Source: Lichenicoccus sp963693035
GTDB taxonomy: Bacteria; Pseudomonadota; Alphaproteobacteria; Acetobacterales; Acetobacteraceae
Assembly (NCBI GenBank): GCA_963693035.2
Contig: CAXMMQ010000007.1
Coordinates: 186,001-250,000 of the forward strand
Direction: 5' to 3'
DNA: 64,000 bases
The position numbers were made by a program, and so were the translations under genes. Below the pieces are notes generated by a model that had not been told where the DNA came from, did no database searches, and saw nothing but the letters and a program-made list of their open reading frames with translations. This document shows, one piece after another, positions 48,325 to 55,506 of this stretch; the first letter of the stretch is position 1, and the number at the start of each line of letters is the position of its first letter.

Positions 48325-48929
48325 CAGGCCGCCTCTTCTGTCGAAGCGACGTGGAACATGCCGTAGGAGCCGTTGCGCTCTGGCCGCCACTCGCCCACCC
48401 CAACACCGAAGCCGGCCGTGTTCAACAGATTGACGATTTGCTCGGCACTCAGCGCGTTTGCGTTGAAGCGCACAGCCAGATCGACCGACCAAGCCTTGAA
48501 CTCGCCGCGGTAGCGGATATCAGCCGTGCCCATGCCGACGCGCACCATGTCTTCGCGCGGCTTCGGTTCACCCTCGATGGTGACCATCTCACCCACGATG
48601 TGGAAGGCGCCGCGGGCCTCAGTCATTCTGACGCCATCAGCGAAGCGGCAGGCCGAGACTGCAGCGGATTTGAACGCTACCGCCGGGAAGCCGTATCTGC
48701 CTTCCGGCAGTTTGTAGAGGCTGTCCTCATAGTCTTGCTCGGGAACTTTAGCCTCCTTGCCTGCTCTCGCCTTTTTCATCTGACGGTCGAGCATCTGCTT
48801 TTTCGCCTTGTGGCTCCAGGCGTGACAGATGAGCGGACTGTCGCCGACAAGCCGGACGTGCAGGAGCTGCACATCGAGCCGCGGCAACTGGATTGTGGCG
48901 ACTTCCTTGGTCACGGGTGCCTTGCTCAT
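48324..48929 (-). CDS. Conserved phage protein, possibly recombination-related (201 aa)
   Basis: LHVRLVGDSPLICHAWSHKA, KKQMLDRQMKKARAGKEAKV, YKLPEGRYGFPAVAFKSAAV and FNANALSAEQIVNLLNTAGF form a well-knit alpha/beta protein that I recognise as a recurring phage family without a proven role. It lies 2 bp after a Tat-signal-like gene and is coupled to the gene before the pentanucleotide array. Confidence 0.6.
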   Translation of the reverse strand: MSKAPVTKEVATIQLPRLDVQLLHVRLVGDSPLICHAWSHKAKKQMLDRQMKKARAGKEAKVPEQDYEDSLYKLPEGRYGFPAVAFKSAAVSACRFADGVRMTEARGAFHIVGEMVTIEGEPKPREDMVRVGMGTADIRYRGEFKAWSVDLAVRFNANALSAEQIVNLLNTAGFGVGVGEWRPERNGSYGMFHVASTEEAA

Positions 48930-48931
48930 GG

Positions 48932-49375
48932 TCAGGCAAGCCCCAGGATGTCGCGGCAGAGAGACCAGGGAACGAATTCGTCGTCACCCGGATCCATGTT
49001 CTCATCCTTGTCCAAGCCGAAATGTCGCATGGCGGCCCTCGCTTTGGCCTCAAGTCCTTCCCTTGTTGTCGCCGGTGTATGGCCAATGCGCTCGCGCAGC
49101 GACTTGTACTCGTCGCCAAGTGCTTCCGCCCGCGCTTCAAGGTGCGCTGGCATCTTCTCCGTCGTCTCCATCCAAGGCCGATCGATGGCATAACCCTCGT
49201 CGTCGGCAGCCAGCAGCCGGTCGCACATGGCGATTAGGTTGGCGTCCGGTGAGGCCAAGGCCGCCACCGCTAGCGGAACGGCAACAGCTGCCGCCGTCGC
49301 CGATGTTACGGCCAACAGGCTGCGTCGTGAAATCTCGCTTTTTGGCCTTGGTTGCCCTACAAAACGGGTAGTCAT
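48932..49375 (-). CDS. Tat-signal-like hypothetical protein (147 aa)
   Basis: GGAGCAGATC precedes ATG 49375. EISRRSLLAVTSATAAAVAV is a twin-arginine signal with a long hydrophobic core. The mature part is helical and acidic (YKSLRERIGHTPATTREGLE). No domain recognised. An unexpected gene in a virion operon; possibly lysogenic cargo. Confidence 0.5.
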   Translation of the reverse strand: MTTRFVGQPRPKSEISRRSLLAVTSATAAAVAVPLAVAALASPDANLIAMCDRLLAADDEGYAIDRPWMETTEKMPAHLEARAEALGDEYKSLRERIGHTPATTREGLEAKARAAMRHFGLDKDENMDPGDDEFVPWSLCRDILGLA

Positions 49376-49472
49376 GATCTGCTCCACATCAGCAGGTTGT
49401 TGACGAGGCTCGGGTCGGCCCCTGCCAGGGCTTATCGAGCCGCTTAACGGTCGGCGGCGGGGTGTATGCTCC

Positions 49473-49643
49473 CTAAGCGTCCCCCGCCGCCGGTTCGGAC
49501 GGCATCTGCCGAAGCATCTCGGCTTCTATGCAGACCACCAGCTGGGCGTTCTGGGTCCGGCGGTTCCGGGCTGCCTCAGAGGCGATCCAAGCTTTGACTT
49601 CGCTCGGCAATCTGATCTTCATCTGAGGATCGCTGCGCTTCAT
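49473..49643 (-). CDS. Arc-type ribbon-helix-helix protein (56 aa)
   Basis: GGAGGGGAGATAC before ATG 49643. MKRSDPQMKIRLPSEVKAWI then ASEAARNRRTQNAQLVVCIE is an Arc/Mnt-like RHH domain (polar strand K.RLP, two helices). Divergent from a second RHH gene at 49722 with a 78-bp shared control region. Confidence 0.8.
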   Translation of the reverse strand: MKRSDPQMKIRLPSEVKAWIASEAARNRRTQNAQLVVCIEAEMLRQMPSEPAAGDA

Positions 49644-49721
49644 GTATCTCCCCTCCGTGGCCACAATATGGACCACGTTGTGGGAATTTCGTCAAGCCAC
49701 TTCGTGGGCCATCATGTGCCC
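49644..49721. promoter_or_regulatory. Shared operator-promoter region of divergent RHH genes
   Basis: CCACAA (49661-49666) and TTGTGG (49678-49683) are inverted repeats with an 11-bp gap, and a further CGTGGGCC motif lies at 49703-49710. Arc-type proteins bind such short, spaced half-sites. Both genes start within 60 bp of the repeat, so mutual or auto-repression is likely. Confidence 0.55.
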
Positions 49722-49991
49722 ATGAGCGGCCGCGTCGACCCCCTTTTCAAGCTAAGGCTGCCCGACTTCATTCGGGAGAAGCTGGAGGCCGAAGCCACAC
49801 GTAATCGGCGGTCCATCACGGCTGAGATCCTCGAGAGGCTTGAGAACTCGTTTTCCGATCGGGAGGAGCGCCTGAACGGGCTCGAAAAAGAGGTGTTCGA
49901 CGGTATGCGAGGCAACCAGAACCTTCACGAACGGCTCGAGACGCTTGAGCTAATGAGCCGAGGCATCGACCCCTTCAACCGAGAAGACTGA
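49722..49991 (+). CDS. Arc-type ribbon-helix-helix protein with coiled-coil tail (89 aa)
   Basis: ATG 49722: MSGRVDPLFKLRLPDFIREK then LEAEATRNRRSITAEILERL, a textbook Arc motif (F.LRLP....E......RS...EI...L), followed by a 40-residue helix with heptads (RLNGLEKEVFDGMRGNQNLH). On the opposite strand to the structural genes. Arc-like proteins control lysogeny functions in P22-type phages. Confidence 0.82.
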   Translation: MSGRVDPLFKLRLPDFIREKLEAEATRNRRSITAEILERLENSFSDREERLNGLEKEVFDGMRGNQNLHERLETLELMSRGIDPFNRED

Positions 49992-50009
49992 CTTTCGTCT
50001 CGGCTGCTT

Positions 50010-50087
50010 CTACTTCCCCGCCGGCTTAGGCGCCGGGTGGGTCGAGGTCGTCGTCCGTGGGGTGCGGGGCTTAGGCTTCTTGGCCAT
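50010..50087 (-). CDS. Basic 25-residue micro-protein after tape measure
   Basis: GAGGAACCT before ATG 50087. MAKKPKPRTPRTTTSTHPAP then KPAGK: Lys/Pro/Thr-rich, unstructured, highly basic. It follows the tape-measure stop by 7 bp. Could be a DNA- or membrane-associated peptide. No family known to me. Confidence 0.5.
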   Translation of the reverse strand: MAKKPKPRTPRTTTSTHPAPKPAGK

Positions 50088-50094
50088 AGGTTCC

Positions 50095-52011
50095 TCAGTA
50101 TCTGGCGCCAGCCGGCATCGGCATCATCGACGGATCGAAATCGTTCGTTCCGAGCTGCACCGCTGGCCGCATATTCTTGACAATCTGCCGCTCCACCGTC
50201 TCCGAGATCTGCCGGCCGTCCAGATTGACGTGGACGTGCAGGTCGACCGGCTGATCAGTGACGGTGTTCGCTACCCGAGGGGATCCAGAAACCTTTTCGA
50301 TGCTTCGAGCCGGAGGCGGTAAGACGGGAACTGGCAGCGTGAAGGGCGCTGGCATCGACCGCGGCACAGTCGGAAACCCACCTTGCTGGTCAAAATGCTG
50401 CGCCCTCGCCGCCTGCTGAGGTGTGGCGAACTCCGGAACCTGGCCAGCAAACCCGTGGGTTGCAAACCACCGGTCGAGACCCTTGAGCTCCTTATCAAGC
50501 CAGCTGTCCACGTTCGTGTGCTGGCGGATTTCACTCCCAGCGAATATTCCCGCCGCCAGCGCCGCTCCCAGCAGCGGGATAGATCTCGCCACCAGGCCAA
50601 TCCCGGTACTGACCCCAGCCAAGCCGGAAGCGAGCTCGGTTCCGGCGACACTGGCGGTGAGCAGCCTCAGGCTTGAGGCAAGCGGTCCGAATGCGGCTGC
50701 CGCTATGGCTGCGGTGCCACTGGCGACCGCTAGAACCCCCAATGACCCGGCCAGCAGCTCGATCGTCTGCACAATCCGCGGGTGATCGGACGCCCAAGTG
50801 GTGAGCATGGTCAGACCACGGGTCAGCGGCGGGAGAATGCCGACCGCGTCGTTGACCATAGGAGCGCCGAGCGCGGTTAGCAGGTTGTGCCAAGCTGTCG
50901 TGAACGCCGAGATCTTGGTCGTCGGGTCGGTTGCTTGGCCGACCGCATACTGGTCGGTGCCAGCCGCCTGGTCGATGTTCCCGGCGTCCTTGTGGAGAGC
51001 CGGATAGGACCGCAGGATCTCCGCGATCAGACCGGTCACCGTGCTGCGCAGGTGGCTGCCCATGATCGAAGCAACCTGCTGATCGGCTGTCACGTCGCCC
51101 TGCTTGATTAAGGCGCCGCCGAGATACTTGTGGATCCACTCGACGGGGTCGCGCCGCAAGAGATCCCCGTCGATCAGCGCCCCAGGATCCAGGGTCATGT
51201 GACCACCGCGGCCTTGATGCACCTTCTTCGGGTCCATCAGGCCGAGCTTCTCGAGGTAGCCTGACCCGGCACTCGTCATCACGCCGCCGAGCAACTGCTG
51301 GTCGAGCGACGAGAGCTGGGTGCCGACCGAACTCGCGGACTTGGACGCTCCAATCACTGGCGCCAAGTGGATCAGCCCCTCATCACTGAGGGTCGAACCC
51401 GCCGCCCGGGCATATTGCTGGAACGACAGCAGCTGGTCGGGCCCGACCCGGCCGCGCGTGCCGGCAGCGATGGCCTCGAGGATGCGAGCTTGCTGCTCAA
51501 GCCGCTCGCCACTGATCTGGTGGGTGACAGGGTCGACTAGTGACCCACGCTGCTCCAGGAAGCGTGCCGCGGTGTCGCCTGCCTTTTCCTGGTCCTGTCC
51601 GGTCAGGTTCTGCAGGTAGACGCCAAGCTGCGCCATGGCCGGCATCGCCATGACGGCTTCCTTCATGGAGCCAAGCCGGTTCCTGAGATCGGCAACCAGC
51701 GCGATGTTCTTCTCGGCCGAGGAGCCGATCACGTCGCCGGCAGTCTTCCAGGCGGAAGCCGTGGCGACTGCGATGTCCTGCTGGCTGATGCCAGCCTGCG
51801 CCATCAGGCTCTGCTGGTGCACGAATTCCTTGCCGTGCTCGACCAGCTTGACCATGCCGCCAAGGATCAGAGCGCCGCCCAGGACGCCGGCCATGCCCGC
51901 TGCCGCCAGCTTGACCCGGTTCAGGCCGCCTTCGACGTCCTTGGCCCTCAGGTTGACGCCTAGCAGGCTGCTGCTAAGCGCGGTCAGCACCTGCGTCGCA
52001 TTGGACGACAT
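50095..52011 (-). CDS. Tail tape measure protein (638 aa)
   Basis: A long helical protein with hydrophobic clusters: LAAAGMAGVLGGALILGGMV near the start and IELLAGSLGVLAVASGTAAI, SIPLLGAALAAGIFAGSEI in the second half; the C-terminus (DLHVHVNLDGRQISETVERQ) is the usual beta-hairpin of these proteins. Length sets the tail at roughly 90-100 nm by the usual rule of about 1.5 angstrom per residue. Located after the chaperone and gp10-like genes. Confidence 0.88.
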   Translation of the reverse strand: MSSNATQVLTALSSSLLGVNLRAKDVEGGLNRVKLAAAGMAGVLGGALILGGMVKLVEHGKEFVHQQSLMAQAGISQQDIAVATASAWKTAGDVIGSSAEKNIALVADLRNRLGSMKEAVMAMPAMAQLGVYLQNLTGQDQEKAGDTAARFLEQRGSLVDPVTHQISGERLEQQARILEAIAAGTRGRVGPDQLLSFQQYARAAGSTLSDEGLIHLAPVIGASKSASSVGTQLSSLDQQLLGGVMTSAGSGYLEKLGLMDPKKVHQGRGGHMTLDPGALIDGDLLRRDPVEWIHKYLGGALIKQGDVTADQQVASIMGSHLRSTVTGLIAEILRSYPALHKDAGNIDQAAGTDQYAVGQATDPTTKISAFTTAWHNLLTALGAPMVNDAVGILPPLTRGLTMLTTWASDHPRIVQTIELLAGSLGVLAVASGTAAIAAAAFGPLASSLRLLTASVAGTELASGLAGVSTGIGLVARSIPLLGAALAAGIFAGSEIRQHTNVDSWLDKELKGLDRWFATHGFAGQVPEFATPQQAARAQHFDQQGGFPTVPRSMPAPFTLPVPVLPPPARSIEKVSGSPRVANTVTDQPVDLHVHVNLDGRQISETVERQIVKNMRPAVQLGTNDFDPSMMPMPAGARY

Positions 52012-52085
52012 CGCGATGCTGACGCCGATCCGATATGCGTCCGGAATGGCTTCCTCCCGACACCATCGGTGGTAGTGTTCAGATC

Positions 52086-52319
52086 ATGGAACGGGACGAG
52101 GACTTCGACGACGGCGGGACACCGGCTTGGCGTGCCCGTCAAACCCACATCCGCCAGCAGGCGCTCTTGCGTCAGCCGGGGTTCGCAGGCGCCTGGCGAA
52201 GGGCCTCCCCGGCGAAGATCTTTGTGATCGGCTTCCTGATCAGCTTCGGTGTGCCAGCCACCGTGCTTGTCGGCGGCCTACTCCTCGCCTTCGGCTGGTC
52301 CCAGCTCACCGGCATGTAG
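52086..52319 (+). CDS. Small membrane protein on opposite strand (77 aa)
   Basis: ATG 52086 (MERDEDFDDGGTPAWRARQT) and one transmembrane segment (IFVIGFLISFGVPATVLVGG). It fills the 266-bp gap between tape measure and gp10-like genes and overlaps the 3' end of the latter by 42 bp. No clear ribosome-binding site. Possibly real, possibly chance. Confidence 0.4.
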   Translation: MERDEDFDDGGTPAWRARQTHIRQQALLRQPGFAGAWRRASPAKIFVIGFLISFGVPATVLVGGLLLAFGWSQLTGM

Positions 52320-52793
52320 CTCGATCGGCAGGCTGCCGTTCAGCACCTCTGCGCCGACCAATGCCGCCACGAAGTGCGAGCCAATGACCTCGGCGACCTC
52401 GTGGCCTGACCGGTAAGCCGCACCGCCCAGGACCGAGCGTGGGGGTTGGCGAGCCGTGCCGAGCTCGAAGAACACCAGGTTCTGGTCGTCCGAGCCGATC
52501 TGTGCCGTATGACCCTGCACCACGTGCTCGATGCTGTCGCGCATGGCGCCGGAGCGCAGGCCGGGGTCGTTCTCCGTGTAGCCCTGGCGCAGGCGGTCTT
52601 CCTTGGTTGCATCCGCCAGCTCGGCCCAGGCCGCGAACTGCCCGGCATCATCCTGATAGGTGCCGATCGCATCCTTGGCCTCGCGCTCGACGATGCGCGC
52701 CGCCTCCTCAAGGGCGTCGTGCGTCTCGTGCTCGATCTCGATCGTCATGGCGGCAATATGCTCGACGAAGCCAAGGATCGAGAAGTCAGTCAT
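52278..52793 (-). CDS. HK97 gp10-like tail completion protein (171 aa)
   Basis: ALEEAARIVEREAKDAIGTY, PGLRSGAMRDSIEHVVQGHT and NLVFFELGTARQPPRSVLGG (the E.GT....PRPFL pattern) are those of HK97 gp10-type neck proteins. Its position after the tail chaperone rather than before the sheath is unusual. Its ATG overlaps the end of the chaperone extension by 8 bp. Confidence 0.7.
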   Translation of the reverse strand: MTDFSILGFVEHIAAMTIEIEHETHDALEEAARIVEREAKDAIGTYQDDAGQFAAWAELADATKEDRLRQGYTENDPGLRSGAMRDSIEHVVQGHTAQIGSDDQNLVFFELGTARQPPRSVLGGAAYRSGHEVAEVIGSHFVAALVGAEVLNGSLPIELHAGELGPAEGEE

Positions 52794-52968
52794 TGAGCGG
52801 GATCCACTCGTTGTTGTCCCAATCGAACCGGCCGCCGTCGATCTCGCCGTAGATGACAGTCCAGGCTTTTACCTGCTCGTCCGTGATCGAGAACGCCAGG
52901 TCGTAGCTGCTGAGCTTGTTCGCCAGGTAGAGCCGTGCGCGCAGATCGGCGTCGTGCGCTAGTTCGTA
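52786..52968 (-). CDS. Tail chaperone frameshift extension (60 codons, no start codon)
   Basis: A coding frame without initiator: YELAHDADLRARLYLANKLS ... WTVIYGEIDGGRFDWDNNEW. It overlaps the stop of the chaperone gene in the -1 frame. At 52971-52968 the transcript reads GAC CCT; a -1 slip of tRNA-Pro from CCT to CCC gives ...PREDP-YELAHDADL. This is the G/GT or E/E' arrangement of tail assembly chaperones. Confidence 0.7.
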   Translation of the reverse strand, partial: YELAHDADLRARLYLANKLSSYDLAFSITDEQVKAWTVIYGEIDGGRFDWDNNEWIPLND

Positions 52969-53291
52969 GGGTCCTCGCGCGGCACCGCCCCGCCGCTTTG
53001 CAGCCAGTCGGCCACGGCATTGATGCCCTCGGTGTCGAGCCTGGCAACCAACAGGTCGGCCTGGTCGGCGTTCTGCGGGGTTGGCACGGGCACGCCGTCG
53101 ATGGACTGGACCTGCGCGGCCAGCACGACCTCGCCGAACCAGCGGTCACTGTCGGCGGCGGCGCCGCATGCGCGGGTCAGACGGCGGATCTCCAGCTTGG
53201 TTGCCCGGCGCAGCGACAACACCCGACCGCGGGGGTCGGTTACGTCCTCGGTGACGGTGGAAGCGGCGACGATCTGCTGTGTCGGCGTCAT
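52959..53291 (-). CDS. Tail assembly chaperone (110 aa)
   Basis: LSLRRATKLEIRRLTRACGA, ADSDRWFGEVVLAAQVQSID and TEGINAVADWLQSGGAVPRE follow the helical pattern of P2 gpE-type chaperones. It lies between tube and tape-measure genes, the canonical place, and has a probable -1 frameshift product with the next ORF. Confidence 0.75.
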   Translation of the reverse strand: MTPTQQIVAASTVTEDVTDPRGRVLSLRRATKLEIRRLTRACGAAADSDRWFGEVVLAAQVQSIDGVPVPTPQNADQADLLVARLDTEGINAVADWLQSGGAVPREDPTN

Positions 53292-53296
53292 CTGGC

Positions 53297-53728
53297 TCAG
53301 CTGATCATGTTGCGCTGCGAGGCAAAGAACTCGACGGTCTGCTTGACGATCTGCTCCTGGCGATAATCACCGGCGTTCGACAGCCGGATGGCCACGCTGG
53401 TGAATTCGTAGCAGCTGGTCGAACCGTCCCGCTCGTAGATGTATTGGTAGATCGTGCCGTTGGCGATCGTGCCGGCATTCCAGAAGGCGGCCTCGATGGC
53501 CGCGATGAGAATGTCGAGTGTCGCGTCCTGGCGGTCGACATCGAACTGACCGCGCCAGCCCGAAGGCGTGTTGAACTCGATCGGCAGGCTGTTCAGCGGG
53601 TCGCTACGCTGCTGCTTTGTCTCCTGGTTGGCCCGAAAGCCGGTGACGTTCGGCAGCTGGATATTCTGTCCATTCCAGAGGAACACGACAGTCGTATTCC
53701 GGCCGATCGTAAAGGGTGCGTTCGCCAT
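53297..53728 (-). CDS. Tail tube protein (143 aa)
   Basis: MANAPFTIGRNTTVVFLWNG then NVTGFRANQETKQQRSDPLN and WRGQFDVDRQDATLDILIAA, a beta-barrel tube subunit of a contractile tail. Directly follows the sheath gene (12 bp). RDGSTSCYEFTSVAIRLSNA gives the outer loop and DYRQEQIVKQTVEFFAS the last strands. Confidence 0.82.
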   Translation of the reverse strand: MANAPFTIGRNTTVVFLWNGQNIQLPNVTGFRANQETKQQRSDPLNSLPIEFNTPSGWRGQFDVDRQDATLDILIAAIEAAFWNAGTIANGTIYQYIYERDGSTSCYEFTSVAIRLSNAGDYRQEQIVKQTVEFFASQRNMIS

Positions 53729-53740
53729 GTCCGTTCTCCC

Positions 53741-55249
53741 TTACGTCGCGGCCTGGGTGACCTGGACGGTCTGACCCCCGTTCAAGTTGACGATGAACTT
53801 CTCGTTGATGCCCTGGTACTGCACCTGCACGTCCGCCTGGACGTAGCCGAGCGCTGTCCGGCTCTGCGGATTGTTGCTGCCGTTGCAGATCACCGCGTAG
53901 GGCAGCGCGCCGGTCACCGAACCCAGGATGCCCTGCTGCAGCAGGTTGCCCAGGAAGCCGAGCAGCGTCGCCTGGATGTTCGACAGCAGCGAGGCGTTGA
54001 TGACCTGGCCGACATAAGTGCCCATGCCGGCGGCCAACGTGCGCGCGATGAAGGTGGTCAGGCGCGGGTAGTTGTCGCCGTCGATCGCGGCGTTGCCCGA
54101 CGCGTTGTGGCCGAGGCGCAGGCCCCAGTAGGCGCCGCCGGGCTGCGGGCTGGTGATCAGGTCGATGTCCTGCGCGAACAGCGCCTGCAGCTGGGCCTCG
54201 CTGTAGCGGTTGGCACCGCTGCTGCCCGTGTAGTTTGAGCCGGCGATGCCCGGGATCAGCTTGTTCAGGCCGCTCTGCTGCGGCGACAGCGCCGACAGCC
54301 GTCCGGCCGCGAACCCCTGCGGCGAGACCATGCGCAGCACGCCGGTGACGGTATCGTTGAAGTAGAGGAAGTCGCCGTGCAGCAGCTTGGTCCAGGCCGA
54401 GAAGCCGAGCGCCTGCTTGGCGGTGACCGCGGCGGCGATCGTGGTGCCGTTCGGCAGGCACTGCTGCATGTAAATGCCCTCGCTGCTGGCGAGGCCGTCC
54501 ACCGTGGTGAACGAGGTGCTGGTGGTCAGGTCGGCGACCAGGCCCACCGAGCAGCCCTGGTTGCGCAGGCAATACATGCCGGTCGGCGTCAGCCCGTCGA
54601 CGCCAAGCAGCACCGTCGGCGTGATCGTCGTGGCGCCGTCGGTGCCACCAACCAGCGCCGTGGTCGGGATCGCAAAGGCGGCACCGGTGCCGGCCGAGGC
54701 GATGACCAGCTTGGAAGCGGTCTGGCCACCGGAGATGCCGTTGTTGATCGCGGCGACCAGCTGCGCCCAGGTGGTGAAGCCGTTGTCGAACAGCTCGCTC
54801 GGCCGCCCGGCGCGTGCGATGGTGGCTGCGAAGCTGCCGGTCGCCTTGCCAGTCGCAACCGTGACGGTCGTTGCCGTGCCACCCGAGCCCGTAAAAGCCG
54901 CGGTGAACAGCGGGCTGATGTTGGCGCCGTTGGTGATCGCCGCCAGCGTCGCTGCAGTGTCGGTGCCGTCGGTGACCCGCACGAAGGTGAAGGCGGTCGC
55001 ACCGGCCAGTTGCGCCGTATAGCAGTGCGTGCCCATGTCGTAGGTGCGCGCGACCAGCGGCCCAAAGTTGGCTACGTAGTCGGAGTAGCCACCGCCGACG
55101 ACCGGCTGATTGACCGGGCCGTAGGAAGCGGTGCCGACGATACCGATGATGTTGCTCGGGACCCCATTTAACGCGAGAATACCGGGCGTTACGATCTGGA
55201 CGTAGAGGTCGGGGACAACCAAGGCCGCGGTGTTCAGCACACCAGACAA
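53741..55249 (-). CDS. Contractile tail sheath protein (502 aa)
   Basis: Typical sheath ends: N-terminus VVPDLYVQIVTPGILALNGV, IIGIVGTASYGPVNQPV; core YFNDTVTGVLRMVSPQGFAA; C-terminus GLRLGHNASGNAAIDGDNYP ... TFIARTLAAGMGTYVGQVIN and a final conserved strand (DVQVQYQGINEKFIVNLNGG). It marks the phage as a myovirus-type. Confidence 0.92.
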   Translation of the reverse strand: MSGVLNTAALVVPDLYVQIVTPGILALNGVPSNIIGIVGTASYGPVNQPVVGGGYSDYVANFGPLVARTYDMGTHCYTAQLAGATAFTFVRVTDGTDTAATLAAITNGANISPLFTAAFTGSGGTATTVTVATGKATGSFAATIARAGRPSELFDNGFTTWAQLVAAINNGISGGQTASKLVIASAGTGAAFAIPTTALVGGTDGATTITPTVLLGVDGLTPTGMYCLRNQGCSVGLVADLTTSTSFTTVDGLASSEGIYMQQCLPNGTTIAAAVTAKQALGFSAWTKLLHGDFLYFNDTVTGVLRMVSPQGFAAGRLSALSPQQSGLNKLIPGIAGSNYTGSSGANRYSEAQLQALFAQDIDLITSPQPGGAYWGLRLGHNASGNAAIDGDNYPRLTTFIARTLAAGMGTYVGQVINASLLSNIQATLLGFLGNLLQQGILGSVTGALPYAVICNGSNNPQSRTALGYVQADVQVQYQGINEKFIVNLNGGQTVQVTQAAT

Positions 55250-55262
55250 GGTGATGGGGATG

Positions 55263-55469
55263 CTAATGCTCCTCGCCGTGCGCTTCGGCGTCGGGCTTGA
55301 CCGGCTTGGCCGCGTCCGGGTGGATCGGGATCAGCGAGCCGCCGAAGCCCTCGCCGTGGATCTCCTCGATGACCTTGGCATCGGTGATGACCGTGCCCTT
55401 GGCGTAGTCGCCGAAGGCCGACCGAACCACGACGGCCGCCGGTAGCGGTGTGCTGTTGCTGCCGCTCAT
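55263..55469 (-). CDS. Small phage protein (68 aa)
   Basis: MSGSNSTPLPAAVVVRSAFG then DYAKGTVITDAKVIEEIHGE and a His/Glu-rich tail (DAEAHGEEH). Position before the sheath gene matches small head-tail or DUF2635-type proteins, but I cannot confirm the family. Confidence 0.55.
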   Translation of the reverse strand: MSGSNSTPLPAAVVVRSAFGDYAKGTVITDAKVIEEIHGEGFGGSLIPIHPDAAKPVKPDAEAHGEEH

Positions 55470-55506
55470 CGGCGCGATCTCCTGGGTGATGCTGAGGTGG
55501 TCGAGG

